A stretch of 64,000 bases of DNA. Source: Bacteroidia bacterium (GTDB lineage Bacteria; Bacteroidota; Ignavibacteria; UBA10030). The stretch covers positions 1-64,000 of the forward strand of contig BQML01000007.1 of NCBI GenBank assembly GCA_022180565.1, written 5' to 3'. How positions within the stretch are numbered: position 1 is the first letter of the stretch; each line of letters starts with the position of its first letter. Below, one piece after another: positions 51,839 to 62,243 of the stretch. The position numbers and the translations under genes are program-made. A model generated the notes under the pieces. It ran no database searches and was not told the origin of the DNA. It saw only the letters and a list, made by a program, of their open reading frames with translations.

Positions 51839-52081
51839 TTATTGTGTGTTTCTGGGAGATGCGGGATCCGGCACCGGATCGTAGCCGCTGTGTTTATGGA
51901 ACGGGTGGCATCGGAAAAGCCGGCGGATTGCCAGAAGGCCCCCTTTTGTTACCCCGTGCCTTTCGACAGCTTCAATGGCGTATTCGGAACAGGACGGAAA
52001 AAACCTGCAGTGGTTAAAAGGCAGAATAGGGGAGAGCGCCGTTTGGTACGCCTTGATTGCAAAAACGACTGCTTTCTTCAC
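51839..52081 (-). CDS. yidD: Membrane protein insertion efficiency factor YidD
   Basis: An 80-residue protein. [36 protein letters not shown] is the hallmark of YidD (three Cys), then [25 protein letters not shown]. It aids YidC-dependent insertion. The GTG start overlaps the rnpA stop by GTGA, so it is translationally coupled. Confidence 0.96.
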   Translation of the reverse strand: MKKAVVFAIKAYQTALSPILPFNHCRFFPSCSEYAIEAVERHGVTKGGLLAIRRLFRCHPFHKHSGYDPVPDPASPRNTQ

Positions 52082-52443
52082 TGAAGCTCCTTTGCAAGCT
52101 TTTCGAAGGTCGACAGCAGGTCCTTTTCCACCAAACCCCTCTTTACAAATTCGCCTTCTTTGCCCCGGTAAAGAATCACGACGTCAAGGCTCCGGCCTGG
52201 GGGGGTTGCAATTTTCGTCAAGTGGTGACGGCACGCTTCTCTCAGGCATCGTCTGATCCGGTTCCGTTCCGAGGCGCTGCGTATTGCCCGGGAAACCGAA
52301 AAACCCACGCGGGGCGGAGAGATGCGGTCGGCGGGGAGGTAAAAGAGCCTGATGGAGCCCGAGCTTATGGAGTTCCCGCGGGCAAGCACATCCGAAAACG
52401 CTCTATAACCGCGAAGAATTCTTGCTTTGGGGAGCTCAAACAC
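52078..52443 (-). CDS. rnpA: Ribonuclease P protein component
   Basis: A 121-residue basic protein. [46 protein letters not shown] and [11 protein letters not shown] are the RnpA blocks; the RNR motif binds RNase P RNA. It starts at GTG 52443, 16 bp after rpmH. It supports 5' trimming of tRNAs with the RNA part, rnpB, which is not in the window. Confidence 0.96.
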   Translation of the reverse strand: MFELPKARILRGYRAFSDVLARGNSISSGSIRLFYLPADRISPPRVGFSVSRAIRSASERNRIRRCLREACRHHLTKIATPPGRSLDVVILYRGKEGEFVKRGLVEKDLLSTFEKLAKELQ

Positions 52444-52459
52444 CGTGGGAACAGTCCGC

Positions 52460-52606
52460 TTACCGCTCGCTGCTTACGGTAAGCTTATGACGCCCTTTCG
52501 CGCGTCTCCGGCTCAAGACCTTCCTTCCGTTCTTGCTTGCCATCCGGGCGCGGAAACCATGTGTGTTCTTGCGTTTTCGCTTGTGCGGCTGAAACGTCCT
52601 CTTCAT
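52460..52606 (-). CDS. rpmH: 50S ribosomal protein L34
   Basis: A 48-residue, Arg/Lys-rich protein. [20 protein letters not shown] starts it and [18 protein letters not shown] follows, the L34 consensus. It is the first gene of the rpmH-rnpA-yidD-yidC group, divergent from dnaA across the origin region. Confidence 0.97.
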   Translation of the reverse strand: MKRTFQPHKRKRKNTHGFRARMASKNGRKVLSRRRAKGRHKLTVSSER

Positions 52607-53006
52607 CCAATAACTCCATTCCTTTGTGCAGAACGCAAATGTAACAAAAACGCGGAGGAAATTCAACCTTGTAATTTTTCCCCTTGCGTTCAGCACCTGC
52701 CTGTATTATAATGACTCCCCAGGATTTTCTCCAATGTGGGTGTGGATAACTTGTGTGTTCTGTGTTTTCGTGAGCGAATACCGTCATCAGGCGGTGAATT
52801 TGCGGGTTATTTGTTATCCACGGTCCTGTTGATAAGGTGGTGAGAAGTCCGAGAGGAGTTGTGCAGTTTCAACGTCTTCCGATTGTCTTGTTCATGTGAA
52901 TCATTGACGAAGTGACGTAAGCATTTATCGACACGATTGTGAATAAATCTGTTCATAGGTTGTACGTTTCCATGGTTTATCACCCGCAATTTTTTTGATT
53001 TTTTCC
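52607..53006. other. Probable oriC, dnaA-upstream part (DnaA boxes)
   Basis: The 400 bp between rpmH and dnaA have no gene. DnaA boxes (consensus TTATNCACA) are seen at 52741-52749 (TGTGGATAA, exact), 52814-52822 (TTATCCACG, one mismatch), 52925-52933 (TTATCGACA, one mismatch) and 52938-52946 (TGTGAATAA, exact). The last two lie 4 bp apart in opposite orientation. The dnaA promoter should also lie here. Gene direction reverses at this point. Confidence 0.85.
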
Positions 53007-54467
53007 ATGAGTCTTCAAGAACCTGTCGTTTTCCCTTCTTCACAGAACCTTCCTCCCTCAGACCACGTTGCGGTCTGGCAACGCTGTCTCGAGTACATCC
53101 GGTCTGACGTCAGCTCGCTCAGCTACAAGACCTGGTTTCAGCCGATTGTGCCGTTAAAGCTTGAGGGATCCAACCTCACCATCAAGGTTCCAAGCCAGTT
53201 TTTCTATGATTGGCTGGAGGGCCACTACAGTTCTCTCCTACGCTCAGCACTCATTGCCAGCCTGGGCGAGGGCGCCAAGCTTTTTTATTCCATTGCTTCC
53301 GAAGAGGCGCAGAACCTGCTCGTTGAAGCAGCTGACCAGAACGGGCCTGACGGCGTCGAATTCTCTTCTCCTCCTGCAGTGCCGACCCCCGCCACGCCCT
53401 TTTCAGCCCGAATGAGCGGGCGTCTTGCGACAGTACAAAGCAATCTCAATCCGCGATACACGTTCGACAATTTTATCAAAGGCGACAGCAACCAGCTTGC
53501 CCGCGCGGCGAGCATGGCCGTTGCCAATAATCCGGGCGGTACGTCCTTCAATCCCCTTGTGATTTACGGCGGAACAGGTCTGGGGAAGACCCATCTGATG
53601 CATGCCCTCGGGAACCATGCGCTCCAATCAGGGAAAGCGACGCGGGCTGTCTATGTCTCCAGCGAAAAGTTTACCATCGATTTCGTCGAGGCTATCCAGG
53701 CCGATAAGGTGAATGAATTTTCGCTTTTCTACCGTTCTGTCGATCTTCTCATTGTCGACGATATTCAGTTTTTCGCGGGCAAGGAGAAAACGCAAGACAA
53801 TTTCTTTCATACCTTCAACACCCTCTATCAGCTCGGCAAGCAGATCGTCTTGTCCTCTGATGTGCCTCCCAAGGAACTCAAGGGCCTTGATGATCGATTA
53901 ATTTCCCGCTTTCAATGCGGCCTCACGGCTGATATTCAGCCTCCGGACCTCGAGACGCGCATTGCCATTCTGCGTAAAAAGAGCGATGAAAATAATCTCG
54001 ATCTACCGTCCGACGTCCTTGAATTCATCGCCGCCAATGTCACCAGTAATATTCGTGAGCTTGAAGGATGTCTCATCAGTCTGTTTGCTCGTGCTTCACT
54101 TGAAAACCGTGAAATCAATATAGGCCTCGCCAAGGATGTTCTTCGCGTCGTCGTCAACGAGCTCAAGAGTCCGGTCTCTATTGAACATATTCAACGAACG
54201 GTCTGTGAGTTCTACGGCCTTCCGGAGGACCTTCTCCGGGCCAAAACGCGCAAGCAAGAGGTTGTCACGGCCAGGCAGGTTGCCATGTTTCTTGCCAAGC
54301 AACTGACGAATTCTTCATTAAAAACCATCGGTCTTCATTTTGGCGGACGCGATCACAGTACCGTCATTCACGCGTGTCAAGCAGTCGAGGACAGAGTCAC
54401 CACTGATTTGGTCTTTCGACAGAACGTGGAACAGCTCCAGCGGCACCTTCAGCTGAACCATTCCTGA
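53007..54467 (+). CDS. dnaA: Chromosomal replication initiator DnaA
   Basis: A 486-residue initiator. The N-terminal domain (WQRCLEYIRSDVSSLSYKTWFQPI) binds helicase. YTFDNFIKGDSNQLARAASMAVANNPG leads into the AAA+ core with GGTGLGKTHLMHALG (Walker A) and LLIVDDIQFFAGKEKTQDNFFHTFN (Walker B). The C-terminal DNA-binding domain has KTRKQEVVTARQVAMFLAK and GLHFGGRDHSTVIHA, the DnaA signature. It opens the origin and loads DnaB. ATG 53007 lacks a clear Shine-Dalgarno; an in-frame TTG at 52995 is less likely. Confidence 0.98.
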   Translation: MSLQEPVVFPSSQNLPPSDHVAVWQRCLEYIRSDVSSLSYKTWFQPIVPLKLEGSNLTIKVPSQFFYDWLEGHYSSLLRSALIASLGEGAKLFYSIASEEAQNLLVEAADQNGPDGVEFSSPPAVPTPATPFSARMSGRLATVQSNLNPRYTFDNFIKGDSNQLARAASMAVANNPGGTSFNPLVIYGGTGLGKTHLMHALGNHALQSGKATRAVYVSSEKFTIDFVEAIQADKVNEFSLFYRSVDLLIVDDIQFFAGKEKTQDNFFHTFNTLYQLGKQIVLSSDVPPKELKGLDDRLISRFQCGLTADIQPPDLETRIAILRKKSDENNLDLPSDVLEFIAANVTSNIRELEGCLISLFARASLENREINIGLAKDVLRVVVNELKSPVSIEHIQRTVCEFYGLPEDLLRAKTRKQEVVTARQVAMFLAKQLTNSSLKTIGLHFGGRDHSTVIHACQAVEDRVTTDLVFRQNVEQLQRHLQLNHS

Positions 54468-54892
54468 TCTTCATTTTCAACTTGGTGTTGTCGGACCGCC
54501 TCTCACGGCTTTCTCCACATTTTTTGGCTCTTCCTGTTGATTTCTGTGGATGGATTGTTGGTAATTCTCTTCGAACTCATTGTTAGCTTTATTATTATCT
54601 TTCTATGTCGATAACGTATTTCTTCTTCACACATCTTTCACAATCTCTTCTCTTCCTGTTTTCTGTTTTTTCCGCTGTTTTTTCCTCTCATTTTCTCTTC
54701 ATCCACAGTATCAACAGTCTTATAACTCTTCTTCTTCATATCTTTTATCTTTAAGATTAAGATGAAAAGAATCATTCAATGTACATAGGCAGAACGAAGG
54801 GCTTCAGAAGAGAGAATTTCTTGTTTGTGGAGAAAAATTTTGGTATTTTTTGATGTTTTCACCCCGAATGTTTCCAACGGAGGAGCCTCTCA
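54468..54892. other. Probable oriC, dnaA-dnaN part (DnaA boxes and AT-rich unwinding tract)
   Basis: The 425 bp between dnaA and dnaN have no gene. They hold TGTCGATAA (54606-54614, the same variant box as at 52925), TCATCCACA (54699-54707, one mismatch) and TGTGGATGG (54545-54553, two mismatches). From about 54580 to 54760 the plus strand is almost all T and C, and 54715-54790 is very AT-rich, which would be a good unwinding element. The dnaN promoter is probably towards the right end. Confidence 0.75.
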
Positions 54893-56008
54893 ATGAAATT
54901 CACCGTTGCCAGTACCGAGATTCAAAGAGTTCTCTCGAAGATCATTGGAGTTGTTCCGGCCAAGTCAACGCTCCCTATCCTGGAAAATATCCTGTTTGAA
55001 CTGAAGAAAAACACACTTCGGCTGATGGCGACAGATCTTGAAGTATCTATGGCCGCGACGGTGGAAGTGAAAGGCACCGAGGATGGATCCATTACAATAC
55101 CTGCAAAGAGGCTGATGGAAACCATTCGGGCCTTAAGCGATGTGAATATTGTCTTTACGGCCGACCTTGCTTCGAATAAGGTGAAAATGATGACGGAAAA
55201 CGGGGAGTACACTCTCTTGGGTGAGTCCGGAGAGGAGTTTCCAACGATTCCTCAATTTAAGGGAGAGGATCGTATTGTTCTGGATGGCTCAATTCTCAGG
55301 AAAATTATCGGCAGGACGAACTTCTCCGTGAGTACAGATGAATTGCGGCCGGCGATGACCGGCGTTTTGTTCCAGGCTCAACCCCAGGGTCTCCGCGCTG
55401 TGGCAACTGACGGGCATCGGCTTGTCCGTTTTACCGTGAAGGGCATAAAACAATCCCAACTCCGCAAGGACATCATCATTCCGGCAAAAGCATTGAATCT
55501 CGCTCTTCGGACGGCGGAAGAGGCGGAGAGTACAATCCTTGTTGATGCAACCCATGTACAATTTCTCTTCGGCACAACAACACTCACGTCGCGACTGATC
55601 GAAGAGCACTACCCGAATTATGAATCAGTTATTCCGCTTGACAACACGAAGATCGTATCGGTCAACCGCGAAACGCTCCTGGCATCGGTACGAAGAGTAG
55701 CGTTGTATTCGAGCACCACAACGCACCAAATCAGGTTTTCCATTAAGGGGAACGAGATGCGGATTGCGGCGGAGGATCTTGATTTTGGAGGAGAGGCGCG
55801 CGAAAATGTTGCATGTAAGTACAACGGGGAGGAGATAGAAATTGGTTTCAACTCGTTGTACGTCATTGACATGCTTTCGCACATGGATGCGGATGAGGTA
55901 TCCTTCAAGCTCAGCACGCCTGTGAGGGCAGCGATCATGACGCCTGCCGCACAAAAGGAGAATGAAGATCTGCTGATGCTTGTCATGCCCGTGAGACTGA
56001 ATGTCTAG
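54893..56008 (+). CDS. dnaN: DNA polymerase III beta sliding clamp
   Basis: A 371-residue protein of standard size with three repeated clamp domains. KFTVASTEIQRVLSKIIGVVPAKSTLPILENILFE is the start, TDLEVSMAATVEVKG, PAMTGVLFQ, VATDGHRLV and the C-terminal LLMLVMPVRLN match the beta-clamp family. It keeps polymerase III on DNA. GGAGGAG precedes the ATG. Confidence 0.98.
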   Translation: MKFTVASTEIQRVLSKIIGVVPAKSTLPILENILFELKKNTLRLMATDLEVSMAATVEVKGTEDGSITIPAKRLMETIRALSDVNIVFTADLASNKVKMMTENGEYTLLGESGEEFPTIPQFKGEDRIVLDGSILRKIIGRTNFSVSTDELRPAMTGVLFQAQPQGLRAVATDGHRLVRFTVKGIKQSQLRKDIIIPAKALNLALRTAEEAESTILVDATHVQFLFGTTTLTSRLIEEHYPNYESVIPLDNTKIVSVNRETLLASVRRVALYSSTTTHQIRFSIKGNEMRIAAEDLDFGGEARENVACKYNGEEIEIGFNSLYVIDMLSHMDADEVSFKLSTPVRAAIMTPAAQKENEDLLMLVMPVRLNV

Positions 56009-56041
56009 CGGATTCGGGACCGTGGCCGCCTGGGATGTCAT

Positions 56042-56066
56042 GATAGCCCCGCGTGACGGGGCTATC
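56042..56066. terminator. Hairpin between dnaN and recF
   Basis: GATAGCCCCG-CGTGA-CGGGGCTATC, a perfect 10-bp stem, 33 bp after the dnaN stop. No T-run follows on the plus strand, so it may trim or stabilise mRNA, rather than end transcription. Confidence 0.5.
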
Positions 56067-56088
56067 GCATTGTAGGTGATGGCAGGCG

Positions 56089-57225
56089 ATGAAGGTGGTG
56101 TCTGTTGAAATCCGAAATTTTCGCAATCATACCGACACAACGTTGGAATGCGGCGGGGGTCTGAACGTTCTCGTGGGAAATAACGGTGAGGGGAAAACGA
56201 ACGTCGTGGAGGCCATTTCCTACCTGTCGCTGACAAAGAGCTTTTATGCCGCAAGTGATGCCGTTGTTCTTCAGGTGGGGAGAGATGAGTTTGCGTTAAA
56301 GGGGGATTTTAGCGGTGATACCGGAGTTAGACGTCACGTCGAGGTAAGATATCGGAGGGACACGGCACGCAAGACATTCCTGGTTGATCACACAGCGGCC
56401 GAATCGCTCGCGTCGGTGGTTGGGGAATTTCCCGTGGTGGTGCTTTCACCCGAACAGACAGGGATTACCATGGGGGCGCCAACAGAACGACGAAGATTCC
56501 TCGACCTGGTGATTGCCCAAGCGAGCAAGACGTATCTTCAGGACCTTCTGGAGTACAGAAGAATTCTTCGTCAACGGAACAAAATTCTTTTGGATGCAAG
56601 AATTCAACGCCGCGAGCCCGGAGATGCTCTTGAGCCGTGGAACAAAAGCCTTGTGGAGACGGGCAGTGCCTTGATGGAGCGTCGAGCAGCGTTTTTCGCG
56701 TCGTTCAAAGACGCGCTTGAACGGGCGTATAGGACGTTGGCGGGGAATGAGGAACATCCCGGAGCCGACTATGTGCCTTCATTCAAAGTTCCTTCCTGGA
56801 GCGACCCGAAGGAGATCCGTGCTCTCTTTGAAGATGAGCTGCGACAGCACGAAGACGAGGAGCGAAGAACGGGTGCCACGGGCGTTGGACCACATCGGGA
56901 CGACATCGAATTCACCATTGGGGGCATCAGTGCGCGGAAGTTCGCTTCTCAGGGGCAGCACCGGACGCTTCTGGTGGCTCTCAAGATCGCGGAGTTTGAT
57001 TACCTGAAACGGCAAAAGGGCGAAACGCCGATTCTTCTTCTGGATGATGTTTTCGGTGAGCTTGACGGACATCGAAGTGAACGGCTTCTGGAGGAAGCGC
57101 AAACGCTGGGACAAGTTTTTGTGACGACGACCGATCTTCGGTCGTTCCCCCGCGGTCTGGTACCGGGGGAGAAAACAAAGGTGTTTGAAGTGGAGGGAGG
57201 AACCGTGATGGAGGGGGTTCACTGA
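56089..57225 (+). CDS. recF: DNA replication and repair protein RecF
   Basis: A 378-residue SMC-like ATPase. VEIRNFRNHTDTTLECGGGLNVLVGNNGEGKTNVVEAI has Walker A, RRFLDLVIAQASKTYLQDLLEYRRILRQRN the central part, FASQGQHRTLLVALKIAEFDYL the ABC signature and PILLLDDVFGELDGHRSERLL Walker B / D-loop. It helps RecOR load RecA on gapped DNA at stalled forks. It follows dnaN by 80 bp and precedes dciA by 1 bp. Confidence 0.96.
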   Translation: MKVVSVEIRNFRNHTDTTLECGGGLNVLVGNNGEGKTNVVEAISYLSLTKSFYAASDAVVLQVGRDEFALKGDFSGDTGVRRHVEVRYRRDTARKTFLVDHTAAESLASVVGEFPVVVLSPEQTGITMGAPTERRRFLDLVIAQASKTYLQDLLEYRRILRQRNKILLDARIQRREPGDALEPWNKSLVETGSALMERRAAFFASFKDALERAYRTLAGNEEHPGADYVPSFKVPSWSDPKEIRALFEDELRQHEDEERRTGATGVGPHRDDIEFTIGGISARKFASQGQHRTLLVALKIAEFDYLKRQKGETPILLLDDVFGELDGHRSERLLEEAQTLGQVFVTTTDLRSFPRGLVPGEKTKVFEVEGGTVMEGVH

Positions 57226-57226
57226 C

Positions 57227-59579
<2,353 letters not shown>

Positions 59580-59623
59580 CAGCGGCAGGGAGTTTGAAGG
59601 AAAACGAGAATCGCATATCTTGA

Positions 59624-62224
59624 ATGGTGATGGCGCAACTGAACGAAAAAGTCATTCCGGTTGATATTGAAGAGGAAATGAAGGGATCGTACATCGATTA
59701 TTCGATGTCGGTCATTGTGGCGCGCGCGTTGCCGGACGTGCGGGATGGGCTGAAGCCCGTGCACCGGCGCGTGTTGTTCGGGATGCAGGAACTTGGTTTG
59801 GCATCGAACCGGCCCTACAAGAAGAGCGCGAGGATCGTAGGCGAGGTCCTGGGCAAGTACCATCCGCACGGTGACAGCGCGGTGTATGACACCATGGTAC
59901 GCATGGCGCAAAGCTTCTCTCTGAGGTATCCTCTGGTGGACGGCCAGGGGAACTTTGGATCGGTCGACGGCGATTCGCCGGCCGCCATGCGGTACACGGA
60001 GGCCCGTCTGGCGCGGATGGCCGAAGAGATGCTGAGGGATCTGGAAAAAAACACGGTCGATTTCGCGCCAAACTTTGATGATACCCTGAAAGAGCCCGTG
60101 GTTCTGCCTGCGTTGTTTCCGAACCTCCTTTGCAACGGAACGAGCGGCATTGCGGTCGGCATGGCCACGAACATTCCTCCGCATAATCTGCGTGAAGTGA
60201 TCGACGGATGTGTTGCTTTCATTAAGGATCCCTCGATCGACAATAACAAGCTCATGAAGCACATCCTTGCGCCGGACTTCCCGACCGGGGGAATCCTCTA
60301 TGGCTACGAGGGTGTACAGGAGGCTTACCGGACCGGGCGCGGGCGGCTGTTGATCAGAGCGAGGGCGTCGATCGAGACGGTCAAGGGTGACCGTCAGAGG
60401 ATCGTGGTGTCGGAATTGCCCTACATGGTGAACAAGGCGGGGCTCATTGGCAAGATCGCGGACCTCGTGAACGAGAAGAAACTCGAGGATATTTCCGATG
60501 TTCGCGACGAGTCGGACCGCGATGGTTTGCGCGTGGTGATCGAGTTGAAGAGGGATGCCACGGCTGAGGTTGTGCTGAATAATCTGTTCAAGCACACGCA
60601 GATGCAGGTGACGTACGGTGTCATCATGCTTGCGTTGGTGGACGGTCGGCCGCAGGTTCTGACCCTCCGCGACATGATTCGTCACTTTGTGGAGCATCGG
60701 AACGATGTCGTTGTTCGGCGATCCAAGTATGAGCTCGACGAAGCCGAGAAGCGGGCGCATATTCTCGAGGGGTACATCATTGCGCTCGACAATATTGATG
60801 CCGTCATCAAGCTGATCAAGCAGTCGAAGGATGTCGAGAGCGCGAAAACCGGCCTCATGAAGAAGTTCAAGCTGTCGGAGATCCAGGCGAAAGCGATCCT
60901 CGACATGCGTCTTCAAAGGCTGACGGGTCTGGAACGGAAGAAGGTCGAGGATGAATACCGTGAGACGATCAAGCTGATCGAGAAGCTGAAGGCGATTCTG
61001 AAGAGTAAACAGCTCCAGATGAACATCATTGAGCAGGAATTGAAGGAGCTGAAGGAGAAGTACGGTGATGATCGGCGCACGGAGGTTGTCTACAAGGCCG
61101 AAGAGTTCAAGATTGAAGACATGATCGCGGAAGAGAATGTCGCGATCACCATCAGCCACAAAGGGTACATCAAACGGTTCCCGGTATCCGGCTACCGACG
61201 TCAAGCAAGAGGAGGACGGGGGGTGACGGGAGCGGCGACGCGTGAGGATGACTTTGTGGCACACGTGTTTGTAGCAAGCACCCACGACTACGTGCTGTTC
61301 TTCTCCGACAAGGGTCGTTGTTACTGGCTCAAGGTTCATGAGGTTCCGGAGGGGGGGCGGACGGCCAAGGGAAAGCCAATCAACAGCCTTATTTCGACCG
61401 GAGCAGATGAAGGAATTGCAGGGTTTGTCGCGGTCCGGGCGTTCGACGACAAGCACTATATCCTCATGGTGACCGAGCAGGGGATGGTGAAGAAGGTTGT
61501 TCTTTCTGAGTTCAGCAATCCGCGAAGGAGCGGCATCACGGCCATGGGGTTGAAATCGGGAGACAAGCTGAACGACGTGAAATTGACGACCGGCAATCAA
61601 GACATCATCCTGGGTACGCGGCTCGGCATGGCGATTCGCTTCCACGAAGACGAGGCGCGCGCGATGGGCCGCGGCGCCGCGGGCGTTCGGGGAATTCGGC
61701 TTGGCAAGGGTGATCGCGTCGTCGGCGCTGTAACCCTGCACCGGAATGACACCACCATTCTTGTGGCGACTGAGAGAGGATACGGGAAACGGAGTCAGGC
61801 GGAGGAGTACAGGATCAGTCACCGCGGCGGCAAGGGCATCATAACGGTCAAGACCTCGGAAAAGACCGGCAAGATGGTGGCGATCAAGGAAGTAACCGAT
61901 AGCGACGACATCGTCGTGATCACGACACGCGGGGTTGTGATTCGCCAGCATGCTTCCGATGTACGGGTGGCGGGTCGAAACACGCAGGGTGTTCGCTTGA
62001 TTCGTCTGGACGACGGCGATGCGGTTGCGGATGTTGCGGTGGTGGTGGCGGAGGAAGAAGAAGACAAAAAGATTGAAGAAGCGGATAAAGCGCTCAACAA
62101 AGGCGGTACAGACGGAATGAAAGATGGAGGCGAAAGGAACGGAAAGAGGAAAGAAGTGAAGGAGAAATCCTCCGGAAGGAAGGGAAAAGGGAAGAAGGAG
62201 AGCGCGAAGAAGAAAAAGAAATAG
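59624..62224 (+). CDS. gyrA: DNA gyrase subunit A
   Basis: An 866-residue cleavage subunit. [30 protein letters not shown] starts the domain; [18 protein letters not shown] has the catalytic Tyr. [17 protein letters not shown] has the Ser and Asp of wild-type quinolone-target positions. [15 protein letters not shown] is a GyrA box, so it is gyrase and not topoisomerase IV. The tail is unusually Lys/Glu-rich ([24 protein letters not shown]). Start ATG 59624 or ATG 59630 (MAQLNEK); no strong ribosome site is seen. The stop is 16 bp from the convergent TIGR03545 gene. Confidence 0.97.
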   Translation: MVMAQLNEKVIPVDIEEEMKGSYIDYSMSVIVARALPDVRDGLKPVHRRVLFGMQELGLASNRPYKKSARIVGEVLGKYHPHGDSAVYDTMVRMAQSFSLRYPLVDGQGNFGSVDGDSPAAMRYTEARLARMAEEMLRDLEKNTVDFAPNFDDTLKEPVVLPALFPNLLCNGTSGIAVGMATNIPPHNLREVIDGCVAFIKDPSIDNNKLMKHILAPDFPTGGILYGYEGVQEAYRTGRGRLLIRARASIETVKGDRQRIVVSELPYMVNKAGLIGKIADLVNEKKLEDISDVRDESDRDGLRVVIELKRDATAEVVLNNLFKHTQMQVTYGVIMLALVDGRPQVLTLRDMIRHFVEHRNDVVVRRSKYELDEAEKRAHILEGYIIALDNIDAVIKLIKQSKDVESAKTGLMKKFKLSEIQAKAILDMRLQRLTGLERKKVEDEYRETIKLIEKLKAILKSKQLQMNIIEQELKELKEKYGDDRRTEVVYKAEEFKIEDMIAEENVAITISHKGYIKRFPVSGYRRQARGGRGVTGAATREDDFVAHVFVASTHDYVLFFSDKGRCYWLKVHEVPEGGRTAKGKPINSLISTGADEGIAGFVAVRAFDDKHYILMVTEQGMVKKVVLSEFSNPRRSGITAMGLKSGDKLNDVKLTTGNQDIILGTRLGMAIRFHEDEARAMGRGAAGVRGIRLGKGDRVVGAVTLHRNDTTILVATERGYGKRSQAEEYRISHRGGKGIITVKTSEKTGKMVAIKEVTDSDDIVVITTRGVVIRQHASDVRVAGRNTQGVRLIRLDDGDAVADVAVVVAEEEEDKKIEEADKALNKGGTDGMKDGGERNGKRKEVKEKSSGRKGKGKKESAKKKKK

Positions 62225-62243
62225 GAACGGTTCCCCTTCCTAT
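62221..62243. terminator. Hairpin between the convergent gyrA and TIGR03545 genes
   Basis: ATAGGAA and TTCCTAT, a 7-bp stem with a 9-base loop, overlapping both stops. No long T-run on either side, so termination would be modest. Confidence 0.4.
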
